Part shown: in pieces, positions 21,822-33,049 of the stretch
How the letters are laid out: each line of letters starts with the position of its first letter
Position numbering within the stretch: the first letter of the stretch is position 1
DNA from: Limnephilus marmoratus
Taxonomy: Eukaryota > Arthropoda > Insecta > Trichoptera > Limnephilidae
DNA length: 64,000 nucleotides
NCBI GenBank assembly: GCA_917880885.1
Contig: OU862917.1
Coordinates: 54,358,727-54,422,726, forward strand
Reading direction: 5' to 3'
The notes under the pieces: generated by a model
What the model saw: the letters and a program-made list of their open reading frames with translations, nothing else
The model's database searches: none
What the model was told of the DNA's origin: nothing
Position numbers and translations under genes: made by a program

Positions 21822-22548
21822 GGCGATCCAATAGTCCAGGAAAAAATATAAATCGGAATTCACACCCTTTTATGGGAGGAGTTTAAAAATACTTGAGAAA
21901 AAGCTTTTGGAAAAGTTATTTGAGATTTTTTTTACAGGTTGATTTCGTAAAGATCTGTAAAAAACATTAACTCCTTTTTTACGCATTGTTTATTGTAATA
22001 AAAAAGAAATTTGAAATTGGTTTCACGGAACCAAACGACGCGGAGTCTAACGTCTATTCCCCGCTCCGTCCGGGGCCGAACTGATAAAAAATGGGTGTGG
22101 CAAGAATGTAGTCCTTGGGTGAACGGCATAGAGTTCACTTTGAAAATCCAAATTCGTCGACTGCCGGCCGTATTGTAAAATAACAACGCGAAAATGCATA
22201 TTTTATTTTATTTTGTGAAGTTCGGACGTAAATATCAATTTTTTTGTGATTATTTTAACATTAGCATATAAATAATAATAATATTATAAAAGAAACTGAA
22301 TTTGCTACATTAAAAAATAAAACCTTATCCGAAAAGGGGTTTAAAAATAGGAGAGTTTGGACTTAAAAGTGTTTTTTACAGACTTTATATTTTACTTTTT
22401 TATAAACTTAAAAAAAACTGACCGATATTTTTAAGGGCCAAGATATTTCCTACACGCAGTATTTAACAGAAGCTTCTATAATACTTCTAAGCGATCCAAT
22501 TTTTAAAACAAAAACATACGATTTTGCATTATTTAGTATGGCTTCATC
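21822..22548. mobile_element. TTAA-flanked non-autonomous element, copy 1
   Basis: Starts GGCGATCCAATAG after TTAA (21818-21821) and ends TATGGCTTCATC before TTAA (22549-22552). A second copy with the same boundaries is at 24799-25691. TTAA duplication points to piggyBac, though the inverted ends are weak. Internal landmarks shared by the copies: ACGCATTGTTTATTGTAAT, CGTATTGTAAAATAACAACG and TACACGCAGTA. Confidence 0.75.
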
Positions 22549-22552
22549 TTAA

Positions 22553-23644
22553 TATTGAAGAACACTAGGTAAAATGTTAACATCTCATCACCACTGTTAT
22601 TGTATTCTACCAAAATTTAAAAAAATACTTCCTCGACCTCGAATGCTTCTGATAAACAATTCATCAGGGTTCCAAAATCTGGATTCCTACGAAAAAACTG
22701 CCATTATTTATTACAATATTATAATTATGCCCTGTAACTGCATCCAGTACTGTCAACAAAAAAAGTCGAGAAAAAATTTTACTCATATAATTTCCACGCT
22801 CAAAAATCGAATCAAGAAGGCGTAAATATGTAATCTATATCTATTTCTTTTGTATATTTTTCACTATATTATCGAATCGGGCGATAATGATGTCTCGGGT
22901 ATTTTATATTTAAATGAAATATTGGTAGGTACACGTTATTTACAAAAAGGTTAAAAATTATAATTATGTAATAAAAGTGGGAAAAACTAAGTATTTTATT
23001 AATTTGAATTATAATTATGTAATTCAATTATATTCGGGCCAAGCTCTCTTCAACGAATTTAATGAACTTGATGTACGACAGTTTCACATAGAAAAGATAA
23101 TAATCTATGTTAAAAAACGTTAGTTTCATCTTGCAAAGATAATAATCTATGTTCGTAAAAAAAAACAAAATGAAAACAGTCGAACACAAACGTCAGACAA
23201 GTAAGGGCAGAAATGACCTGTCTTTTCCAACTAGCAACACAGCGAAAAAATCCAAAAGTATTCTTATACCTCGGACCAAAAATATATAACAAAATCCCTT
23301 CATAACTGAAAACCTTAGAAATATAACAAAATGGTTATTAGATTAAGAATGATTATTAGGATGGATTTGATTTTTTTTTTAAATGTAGTTGATAATTATT
23401 TATTACGAGCGCCTTTTTACGAGTCACTTCCACACGCACACGCCTCATATACTCATAAAACCAAAGCCAAACAAAACAGACTAGATAAAACATATAGGTA
23501 TATAAATTAAAACATAAATAAAATGAAATGAAAAACAAAGATTAATTGTTAATTATTATTTTTAATTGATAAACTAACGTTTTTTATGCATAGCACAAAG
23601 GGTAACAATTATTATAAGGAATAATTATCAGCCTGAAACACTCA
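22553..23644. other. AT-rich, no gene
   Basis: Only short frames. A small direct repeat (GATAATAATCTATGTT at 23096 and 23138) is seen. Could hold the 5' part of the Penelope-like relic that follows. Confidence 0.35.
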
Positions 23645-24290
23645 TCTACATTGAAAAAATCTTCCGAGAAAAGATACCAGCAATTTATATCTGCAGATAA
23701 TATATTTTTTTAAATCATCCTTAACAACAAAGATAGCGACATTAAAACAAAAAATCGGGCGTTTATAAACTCAATTGTAAAGACTGTAACTGCTTTTAAA
23801 TAGGTAGAACAAGTAGAAACTTTGAAGTAAGGGTTAAAGAACATCTCAGGGCATTAAATGGCAATAGTGATTCTGAGTTCGCAGATAATTTATTAAAAAA
23901 TTATCATAATTTTGACAAAAACTATGGACTTAAAATATTACATACGGGTTATAAGGCATCACAGATAAATAATAAAGAGATTTTGGAAATTAGGAAAAAT
24001 GTAAATAATAAAGCAGACATAATTAATAAGCAGCAAATTTTATAAACCCCTTTTGAACCTTGTCCCACTTAACCGGTCTTCCCCTGCTAATGACTTTGAA
24101 ATCCCTAATTTTAATAAACTTCCCCCACTCTTACCTCTTCCCCTCCCTTCTCCCCTTTCCTCCTATAATATGTGATCTATGTTTAATTTTTCAGTTTAGT
24201 ATACATTTGATCCTGATGATGTGAACATAGTTCATGAAACATGTTGATTGTACCTATAAATAAAAGTGATGTAGACAAAGTTATTTGTCT
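23645..24290 (+). pseudogene. Penelope-like retroelement relic, GIY-YIG domain
   Basis: Translation gives EKIFREKIPAIY, then in a shifted frame NNKDSDIKTK, then GVYKLNCKDCNCF-stop-IGRTSR and NFEVRVKEHLRALNGN, ADNLLKNYHNFD, ending at TAA 24043-24045. GVY, the broken YIG (Tyr codon is TAA) and the R..F..R..EH pattern, with the CxxCxC insert, are the GIY-YIG endonuclease of Penelope-like elements. The reverse transcriptase is missing. The 3' UTR is C/T-rich and ends near AATAAAAG (24260). Dead by one nonsense codon and at least one frameshift. Confidence 0.72.
24213..24239 (+). ncRNA. Possible hammerhead ribozyme core remnant
   Basis: CTGATGA, a 6-bp stem (GTGAAC/GTTCAT, one G-T pair) with 3-nt loop, then GAAA: the conserved core order of a hammerhead ribozyme. 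Penelope-like elements are known to carry such ribozymes. Stems I and III could not be drawn convincingly, so it may be inactive or coincidental. Confidence 0.25.
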
Positions 24291-24798
24291 TTTCATTAAA
24301 ATCATAATATTTAATGATGTTCTAAATAAGTACCACGTACGGCAATTTTAAAGTAAATAATACGCAGAACTATGAATTCTAAAAATGTGAGTTAACACAA
24401 TAAGCAGTTTACAGAGTTTGTCAAATAAGAGTAGAAAATATAAAAAATTGAACTACCAAATTTGTAGGCTGGCAACACCAATTTAACTGTCAAATATTAT
24501 TTCAAATCGCAATTACACTGGATGTATTAAACACCGTAATCACATTTAAAAAAACATTTTTTAGTACTTAAAGAAAAAAAATAACTCAAAGAAGCACTGT
24601 TGTTAAGGTATCTCGTAAAATTGATTAAATGTTGTTTTATAAAGTGATTTGCATTAATTTCATTTAACATAAATTTGAATTTAACAGTAGGAAAGGAAGA
24701 ATCACTAATAGTGAGCACTTTTATGGTCTGAATGAGTTAAATATATTCAGGTCTAAAATTAGACATGATCTAAAACACGGGCAACGCTAGGTACTTAA

Positions 24799-25691
24799 GG
24801 CGATCCACTAGTTTAGACTAGTTTAACTAGAGAAAAAGCTTTTGGAAAGGTTGGAAAAGGTATTTGAGAGTTTGGTTTTACATGTTGATTTCGTAAAGGC
24901 CTGTAAAATATTAATTCATGTTTTACGCATTGTTTATTGTAATAAAACGGAAATTTAAAATTGATTTCACGAAATCAAGCGACGCGTCCAGTTCGGGGCG
25001 TGACTGAGTTTTGGCGACTGTGGAGTGAACAGTAGTTCTTCGGTGGACGCCATAGGGTTCACTTTGAAAAACCGAATTCGTCGACTAGCGGCCGTATTGT
25101 AAAATAACAACGCGAAAATGCATATTTTATTTTATTTTGGGAAGATTGGGTGTAAATGTCAACTTTTTTTAAATTTTTTTTTTTACATTAACTCCACACA
25201 GGAGGCCCTGAGGAAAATAATTTCCCTCAGGGCCTATGCCATCTGGGATGCTGTGTGGAGGGTCTTTTTGAGGAGAGGAAGGAATGAACATTGGTCTTGA
25301 AGAGACCCATGTTGTAGGAAGGAGGAAACACAGAGGCCGGCAAATCATTCCACAGCCGAGCTGTTGAACACAAGAACGAGTCGAAGAAACGATTTATGCG
25401 ATCATTATAAAATAAACTGAATTTGCCACATTATACAATAAAACCATAACCTAAAAGGGGTTTATAAATAGGAGAGTTTGGACTTGAAAGTGTGTTTTTT
25501 AGACCTTATACTTTATTTTTTTACGGGCTTATTAAAAGACTTAAAAAAAAATTACAGATATTTTTAAGGGCCAAGGTATGTTCTACACGCAGTACTTAAT
25601 TGAAGCATCTACAATACTTCTAAGCGATCAAATTTTCAAAACAAAAACATATGATTTTGTATGATTTTGCATTATTTACTATGGCTTCATC
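24799..25691. mobile_element. TTAA-flanked non-autonomous element, copy 2
   Basis: Same termini as 21822-22548, flanked by TTAA at 24795-24798 and 25692-25695. It is itself interrupted by a stem-tail LINE copy (25168-25391), so three insertion layers can be ordered: mariner-like host, TTAA element, LINE. Confidence 0.78.
25168..25391 (-). mobile_element. Stem-tail LINE type-A copy, 5' truncated
   Basis: Nearly identical to 15830-16030: A-tail, hairpin (25204-25234), coding end on the minus strand with CSTARLWNDLPASV-like residues. It stops abruptly at 25391 (GAAGAAACG), a typical truncated target-primed insertion. Confidence 0.82.
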
Positions 25692-26006
25692 TTAAGCTAG
25701 TATTAAATAAATGTGAGCAATTTCTAACTGTGCTTTTTATTTTACTGTAATATCGTTATTCTTCATTGTATTAACAAAAATTTGCAATGGTATAATATAC
25801 CGACATGCAATTGCAATAATATCGAAATTGCAATAAAATATATTTAAAAATATTTATTTTTCCCACTTTTATGTGTTTTTGATTTTTTACAAAAAAAAAG
25901 TAGGTTACACAGCTTTACATCACCACAATGTGTTGTATTTTTAGTATTGCCATTTGATGAACAGTGGCGCCCTTCTATGTTTTCTACTCTTATTTGACAG
26001 ACTGTA

Positions 26007-26990
26007 TGTCTCCGTATTAAAATTCGGAGGAATGATTATTTAACGAGGACGGAAAATTTCCAAACAATGGTCATATTGCGGAACACTCCACTGGTTAAAC
26101 CGTATTACAGTCCACGTGAACTCGGAGAAGCTTGAAGTGTGTAGTGTATTTAATAGAAGTAGAGCAGAATTCACGTAATACGGTGAGGGGGACGGGTGGT
26201 GCGCGCGAAGTGAGGGATGGAATGGAAAGGAAAACAGTTTGTCATGTGGCATCAATATTTTGTTGAACTCAGGTAGGCTAATGCATGATATTATTCAATG
26301 TCTACTCCGGAAAATGTCAGGCCCGAATCGGATACGATTTATAATCTCTTCTGCTTTATTAAGTAAGTAATGCATTTACCGAGACTTTTTCCGAAGCAAA
26401 GGAGGTTGTTGACGCAGCTATATACATCTCACTTCTACCTACTTTCTTTGTACGTATTCTATCAGACAATATGTGATAAATATTACCCACATGTGATATT
26501 TGGAACAATAGCTCAAGGAACAGTGAGTCTATTGAAGTTACTCCTGTATTGATATCTTAGTGCTTTAATACCGATTATGAGAAGTCTCTGAGCAATGAAC
26601 ATCTCCATAGTGATCTCTCAGTGTATTTAAATGAACTCAAAAGAAGAAACTAGTAGAGTGAATATTGGGTTGACGCTTTTGGGCGCTTTATTCGAATCTT
26701 TTAAGGAAACTTGTGCAGTGATCCTTCGGTGCCATAATATGGAATCTCACAAAACGTGCTTTGTAAAAATGAAGGTAGGTCAGATCCCTTCCCAGAGTCC
26801 ACTGTTCACCAAGTTATTCCCATTATTGTGTCACTTTGAAAAAGCATTTTTTTTATTACAGTCCATTGATTTTTAGTGAATATATCTGCGACTACAGAGG
26901 TCGAGTGCTTTTTAAAATATTTTTTTATGTGAGTAGGTACCGTACAATTTGGTACAGGTGCGTTTCAGATGGGCAATATTTTCAGTATCC
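26007..26990. other. No supported gene
   Basis: An open run at 26631-26876 has a donor-like AAG|GTAGGT at 26773, but no domain or conserved composition. Left unassigned. Confidence 0.3.
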
Positions 26991-26994
26991 ACCT

Positions 26995-27165
26995 GGCGAA
27001 AGGCCACCATTCAGAATTGAAATGGATTTAGCCGTGTTTGGTGACCAGAACTAAATAGCCAGGTACGTCAGCCTGACAACAAACCTCAATTAGGCATTCC
27101 ATAGTCTCACTGGCTCCAGACGGTTGGGAGCTGTTGGGACTTGGTTTATATGCTGGTATAGAATT
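26995..27165 (+). mobile_element. SINE-2 partial copy
   Basis: CCACCATTCAGAATTGAAAT, GGATTTAGCCGTGTTTGGTG, CCATAGTCTCACTGGCTCC and GCTGTTGGGACTTG match the family in order; the C/T-rich middle is shortened. Confidence 0.65.
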
Positions 27166-28375
27166 TGGTTTGGCTGCAGAAAAACACCTCCATTTCATGC
27201 TGCATCAGTGACTGGAGTCCAGATGTCAAGATGTTTACCAACTCCGAGAGAAGATGAAAAAGGAGATACATGGACCATGGATATGGTTGGGTTACGGAAC
27301 ACAGCTTTCAACCTCATAGATGTCAGATTCAATACAAATGGTTATTACCAGCTCAGACCCGCGAAAAATTACACGATACTATGTTAGTAAATTTAGTTAG
27401 TCAATAAATAACAAAATAACGCTTTCTTGAAAATGGAAAAAGCGCAGACCTTTGAAAAATCACGAAAAATCAGACTTTACTCAAACAAATGAAACACACA
27501 TCAAACCTCATTCAATATTCATATAAAGATGAATGTCTGTGGCGTTTGATGCGATGTATCGATTTATATACATCGACAATTTTATTCCATTTTTATACAC
27601 TTGATTTTCAAAGCAAGAGGAAGGTCACTGTCTAAAGCTCAGACAACACCGGGGACAGGTATCTAGATATCGCTTGACAGAATTCTCGACAAATCAACAA
27701 CTCCTGTTTTTTAAATGACTATTATTAAAATAATTTTCTGTTAAAATATTTTATTATAGGCAGGTAGGTACTTTATCGAGAGTCTGAATTCTTGACGCAA
27801 TTCAAATGTTCAAAATGACTTTTAAATTCAAAACAAATCCGAGTTCATTGAACCAGAGTTACAACTACTCACAGACAGACTCACAACCGAAATCAGTATT
27901 GTTTTTTTAGATGGGTATTATTGTTTACATTTCTATAGGACATAATAAATTCACCAGAACAGGCCCGTGCTGAGGTTAATAATTTTATAACAAAATAAAT
28001 AAAAAATATTGAGAGCATAATATTGTTAACTGTTAGGGAGAATTCCTGTTATTTTCCTACTCACACCTGATCCCTACCCATAAATGTGAAGTCACAAGGT
28101 CAATGCCTTGACAGTCTTCAAAGTAAGGCAGTGTTCTATGCTCAGTATCTTGACTTCTTTAAAAAATTACGAGTTTCATAAAAACCTTCAAAATTACAAC
28201 TGGTGATAATCGGTGCGAAGTGGAAAGTGGAAATTGGATAAGTGACACCATTATCCTGCTTCAGTGAATTTATGCTTCCTTTTTTCCCACCTTCCAGAAT
28301 GTTTCCAACAGTTACCTTAATGTTTCTTACAAATAATGGGTACTTGTATGTTTGTTGATTATTGCTCCAGATTCT
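27166..28375. other. No supported gene
   Basis: An open frame at 27124-27387 overlaps the SINE tail and shows no known domain. The remainder is AT-rich. Confidence 0.3.
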
Positions 28376-28377
28376 AT

Positions 28378-28497
28378 TATTTATCCAATCCGGTCCAGCA
28401 AGTTCCAGCGCACCTTCCAGCGGTGTATCGAGGTTTGGAACGGGCTAGAGTTAAATTTACTTTTTTCCCGTTATTCAAACCAGCCGGGGTGAAAAAT
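28378..28497 (+). pseudogene. Short LINE ORF2 C-terminal scrap
   Basis: In one frame: RSSKFQRTFQRCIEVWNGLE then a stop. The RTF..C.E.WN.L pattern is the end of many LINE ORF2 proteins. Very short, so tentative. Confidence 0.35.
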
Positions 28498-28794
28498 CTC
28501 TTCACTTATACGCCGTACACTGCGAGATGTTTCACCTCCCCCTGGGGTGGGGCGCCAGTCGCCAGTCGCCACCTCCTTTCACCCCCACAAGGGTGGATGT
28601 GGCGATCAAAACATATGTAAAGTTGTTGGATTAGCTAGGTACGCAACATTCCTAGAAAATACGGCAGATCTACTCGTATCTTTAACAAATTAACCAAATG
28701 TTGAATAAGATAACAAAAAATCTGACTTGAAAACTTGCAGAAAAAATGGACAATTTAGTAAAAGAGATTGCACCAACAAACATCTTTTTGTGAT

Positions 28795-29620
28795 TTTTTT
28801 ACATTAACTCCACACAAGGGGCCTCGAGAGAAAATAATTACCTTCATGACCTATCTTTGGGGATGATGTGGTTTTTTGAAGGTTTTTTTAAGGAAAGGAA
28901 GGAGAGGTGGATTTGGGAAGAAAAAAGGTATGAGGGTTGTATAGGAATCTAGGTGTCAGTGAGTCCAGAAGTGATGTGGAGTATGAAATCATCCCTCCCA
29001 CTGCGGTGCAAGGCGATGGGTCGAGAGAATCCTGTTAGTGAGGTAAAAAGGTCTCCCTCGATCAGTCTCTCCAAATCCGGCCAGCCACACAATAGATGGG
29101 CAGACGCATCCGCTGCCAAGACTGGTCAGTGGCTGAGTTGGCGTTGTGTGTTCAATTCTTCGGCTCCATCCTCCATCACGACACATGCAACTTTTCCGCT
29201 TAGTGTGATTTTCAAATGTTGCCGGGTTATTGGTAAACCCGGGATTGTATGTCTCTCCTCATGAACCCAGGCAGCGTATTTCCAAAACCTATACCGGTTC
29301 TGTCACGGTAGCGACAATTGACATTTTAAATACACGTCTACATTGGTTATTTTTTTATCACTTTGCGAAAACAAAAATTGTTCTAAAATCTAGATAAAAT
29401 AATTGTTCCAATGTGTAGGTATATTAGAAATTAATAATTTTATTTCTAAATATTAAAATTTTGATATTGAAAATGTAAATTGACGACTGAACCGGTGTAG
29501 GTTTTGAAAATACGCACCCGGGCACCCCTTCTAAGTTACCTAACGTAGCGAACCACTTAGGGTGACCCATGGCAGAGGCGTTGGTTATCCAATAAATGGT
29601 TCCCGGGACTATCCATATCC
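28795..29620 (-). mobile_element. Stem-tail LINE type-B copy
   Basis: Contains the A-tail, a decayed hairpin, CCATCCCTCCCACTGCGGTG-like (28992), GATGGGTCGAGAGAATC, and, after the nested element, CCCGGGCACCCCTTCTAAG to GGTTCCCGGG. Split by the element at 29274-29515. Confidence 0.78.
29274..29515. mobile_element. MITE with 9-bp target duplication (Mutator-like?)
   Basis: Inverted ends GCGTATTTCCAAAACCTA and GCGTATTTTCAAAACCTA, then ACCGGTTC, flanked by ACCCAGGCA (29265-29273) and ACCCGGGCA (29516-29524), a 9-bp duplication with one mismatch. Nine bases suggests the Mutator superfamily. The LINE reading resumes after it. Confidence 0.72.
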
Positions 29621-29624
29621 TTTG

Positions 29625-30546
29625 AAATTCTTTGAATCAAATCAAATAAAATTAACTTTTACTCGTGACAGGAAAAATGTTAGCTCTGACGATCTGAACA
29701 GTAATTTTTCTTGATAAGTAAAATCAGATGGAAAAGTGATCATTAATATTTTTAAAAGGTTTTAACTTATGTCTTTTTTATTTCGGTTTTAACAAGTCTC
29801 AAGTCAAAGGTTTTAACAATTGGAAAAAAATATAAAATTGCGACGATTAAATAGGAAAACATCAATTTATCATTCATCAAAAATTCAATTGTGTCTGTGA
29901 TTGTAACTCGGATTTGCTTTGAAATTTAAATGCAATTTTCTAAATTTGAACCGTTCAGGACAAGCGATAGCCTAATATAAAATTTAAATAAGAAATTATT
30001 TTTATTGTTATTTAAAAAATTGGAACTGATGTGTGAAGAAATCAGATTCTCCTGTGATTTTTCACGGGTCTGTGCCAGGTTTTTTTTTCTATAAACGACA
30101 AAAAATAAAACTACCGGATATGTTACGCCAAACAAAGGCGTCAAGATTTCTATTTCTTAATAACGACATTCACGATTCTGGTTGTTACAAGAACCATTGG
30201 TTAGTTTTATCGGCGCCCATCTCGCGAGAAGAAGCTTGTCGGTAATACAGATTTGATGTTTACCGACTGGCCCCCTCGCAGGTGCCGCGTGCCGCCATGA
30301 TAGCATCATTCCATATTCAAATGGCGTGTCATTTCTATTCGGAACTCTAAAATCGCATTTCGTTCAGCCGTTATGTGAACATTTCAAAACTGATGCTCAA
30401 ACTGCGAAAACGTATTTTAATATATTTGAAATAAAAAACAAAACAAAGTTGAGATCAAGATGGCGTTGTTATTTAAGGAGGGAGTAGGACACAAGAACGA
30501 GTCGTAGAAGCGACCCGTTCTCGTGTGGAAAATTCCCTGAGTACCT
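29625..30546. other. No gene; short inverted repeat
   Basis: ACACAAGAACGAGTCG (30489) pairs with CGACCCGTTCTCGTGT (30511); one arm matches part of the type-A LINE (around 15390-type motif AACACAAGAACGAGTCG). Otherwise AT-rich. Confidence 0.4.
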
Positions 30547-31411
30547 AATAGGCCACTTGCATGGACTTCATAACGACTTGGAAAAAATCGTCTGGATAGA
30601 GTTTTTTACTAAGATTACGAATATGTTAGTAAAAAATTTAGAAATGTACAGTTTTTTTTATTTTTAAATAAATAAATCCATTATTTGGGCTCGTGACGTC
30701 ACTACATGAAAATGTCCCGTCGCCGAAAATGTTCCTATTAATTTTATAAAATTCCACACTGATTTATTTTTTTATATGGCATCACTTTGATTTCAGGCGA
30801 ATTTTTTAATTCGTTCACTAGATTTATTGTTTGTTCTCTGCGAACTTATCATTTGGTTTGATTTTTTGACAGATGTTCTGAAGAGAACCCCGTACAATTA
30901 ATGGCTACGGGGTTCTCTTCAGAACGTGAAGAGGATGTCGGTACATGTTTTAGAGATATAATGATTATAGTGCTGATTTTAACAAAATAAAATTTTATAA
31001 TATTCTTATTATTATTACAATTTACAAGTTCAAGTATATTACATTGAATTTAGTAATATAGACGCTGTACAATATAATGATTTATGATCAATAAGACGGA
31101 TCAAGGAAAAAAATATTTATGAGATGTAATATTTTTGGTATGCCTCGTTATTCTCCTGTGCCATTCGTGTGGAAAACGTTCTTTTTTTTTAAATGATTTT
31201 CGGCTATGTAATTATCGTTTTTTCACACCTATAAAATTATGTCCCGTCTTTCCGGTTTATAAAAAATGGTCTGATTTTTCGTATTGAAATTTTCAAAAAA
31301 TCCCCAGGGTTTCAAAAATACGATAAAAAAAAAAAAAAAAATACAGAATGTCTTAGAATATTTGCCTAAACCGGAAACAAAATTAAAAAAATGTGATGCA
31401 AGTGGCCTATT
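30547..31411. mobile_element. AATAGGCCACTTGCAT element, copy 1
   Basis: An 865-bp element with 16-bp inverted ends AATAGGCCACTTGCAT. Its sister is at 34163-35025 in the same orientation; they align throughout (GGGCTCGTGACGTCACTAC, GCCATTCGTGTGGAAAACG, TATGTCCCGTCTTTCCGG). If the ends are GGCCACTT, a TA duplication would fit Tc1/mariner; no other duplication is clear. No coding frame. Confidence 0.75.
30875..30925. repeat. Perfect 20-bp hairpin, absent from the sister copy
   Basis: GTTCTGAAGAGAACCCCGTA and its exact complement surround an 11-nt loop. The copy at 34163 has only the first arm (34532-34551). Confidence 0.9.
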
Positions 31412-32033
31412 ATTAATTCAGTCGTTGATTGATGTCATTAACGAAAAGTTGATGATTTCAAGAGGTGTAGGTATCTACCAAATATAATGTAGGTGTAAGA
31501 AAGCGAATGAAGCAAGACTCCAAGAAAGTAATCATATTAATTATGAGGCAGAAAACAGATTGAACGAATTAGCAATATCCCCTAGAATGAGCTCTGGCTT
31601 CGTGAAAATTGAACAGATTTGTTCTGTCGGGAAATTCATGGTTAAAACACCTTTTACGGCCTATTAGAAATTCAATGTTGTTTTCGTGAATTAATTAATG
31701 CAATCTTTGAAGAGGAAATTAACCCACTTCCCGACATCCGATCGCGTTGATCGGTTGTCGATGACAATGTATTGTAACAACTGCAAACTGATGGTACTCA
31801 CACCATCAGACACGATAAGATTGTAGCACCCCAGCCAGGAGCACTCGTGTTCCGGTGAGACGGGTACCTACACCAGGGAGCACTAATTTGTTAGGATATG
31901 GAACACGTGCTCTGAGGATAGAGAAGAGCTTGGAGTTTAATTTACCGGTATACATGGCAACCTAATAAGTCAGTATTGGAATTTAGGATGGGCAGAAATA
32001 AAGCAATGGATCGGGCGTTAAGTTATTCCTTTC
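31412..32033. other. No gene recognised
   Basis: No domain signal in any frame. AT-rich left half, mixed composition near 31740-31880. Confidence 0.3.
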
Positions 32034-32310
32034 TTTGTGCCTTCCTTCTTCTTGTCTCTTCTCGGCTCTTTTTGGATCTTCTCGTTTCTCCTTGGTTCTT
32101 CTTGCTTCTTCTTGGATCATCTCGTCTTTCTCGGCTCTTCTTAGCTCTTCTTGGATCTTGTTGTCTCTTCTTGGCCCTTCTCGTCTCTTCGTGGCTATTC
32201 TTGTCTTTTCTTGCTTTTTTTATCCCTTCTAGGATAATCTCGCCTCTTCTTGGCCTTTCTTGTCTCTTCTAGCCTCTTCTTGAATCTCCTCCTCTCTTCT
32301 CAGCTCTTCT
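32034..32310 (+). repeat. Pyrimidine-rich minisatellite
   Basis: Degenerate units of 15-20 bp built on CTCTTCTTGGCTCTTCTCGT. Strong strand asymmetry (C+T). The hydrophobic leucine/phenylalanine open frame across it is a composition artefact. Confidence 0.85.
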
Positions 32311-33049
32311 TGCTACTTTCAATTTGGATAACGTTATTTAAAAAAAATTTGCTGCAGTTAATATGCGAAATCAATGACGGTACCATCCAATTAGGATTTG
32401 ACTTAAGTATGAGCAAGGGTCATTTCCAGTCCCTGGGGAGGAAGGTTCTATCATCAATCGAAACAATTTTTTTTTTAGAAATTTTAAAAGTTCACAGCGT
32501 GTCTTTGGGGAGGAAGGTTCAGTCAAACCTTTTTTTTAAATTGGCTACTAGCCGGCCGAAAGAGATGTTTTTCTGTCGATCAATTAGAAAAAGATTTTTT
32601 GAAATTAAGTTGAAATATTTTCTCACAGTCTTAGGATTCTATGGTGATTTGAGTATTCACCTCTTAAAATAATATAGCTCTATCAACATTTTTATTTTAG
32701 AATACAATATCGGGTTATCGAGAATTCATAATGTTATGATCAGCCTCGCGTGCTTTTATTACTGCGTTAACATTAAAATATATGCGGTACATCATGTCTT
32801 TTTACTCTGAATTTGAATATGTAAAGGACAAAGGGACATTCTGGGCCCTGGAATATAATACACATATACGAGTAACAGATACCCACTATTAAATGTGTTG
32901 GTGTATAGGAACCTACATATACAAAAACACAACATTATTAAAATTTATTTATTAAAATACTTAAAAACAAATAATAGTTTTTGAGTTTTTACTGCAGTGA
33001 TCACCTAATTAGGTCATTAGGGACAAGAATTACATATTTTTTTAACTAG
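32311..33049. other. AT-rich, no gene
   Basis: A GGGGAGGAAGGTTC motif is repeated (32436, 32509); otherwise nothing. Confidence 0.4.

Larger units (their letters stand above)
24412..26004. mobile_element. Tc1/mariner-like element sharing ends with 16968-18194
   Basis: Left end CAGAGTTTGTCAAATAAGAG and right end (inward) CAGTCTGTCAAATAAGAG with TA on both sides (24410-24411, 26005-26006). Subterminal GGCAACACC blocks match the copy at 16968. No transposase left; the middle is occupied by the TTAA-flanked element. Confidence 0.78.

Noticed and set aside
26631..27387. Possible small gene (two open frames with donor-like AAG|GTAGGT)
   Set aside because: No domain, no consistent splicing, and part overlaps a SINE-2 copy.
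27540..27580. Short inverted repeat CGATGTAT...ATACATCG
   Set aside because: Eight-base arms in AT-rich DNA are expected by chance.
31976..32272. Hydrophobic Leu/Phe-rich open frame of 98 codons
   Set aside because: It is the translation of a pyrimidine-rich minisatellite; all frames are open because of composition.
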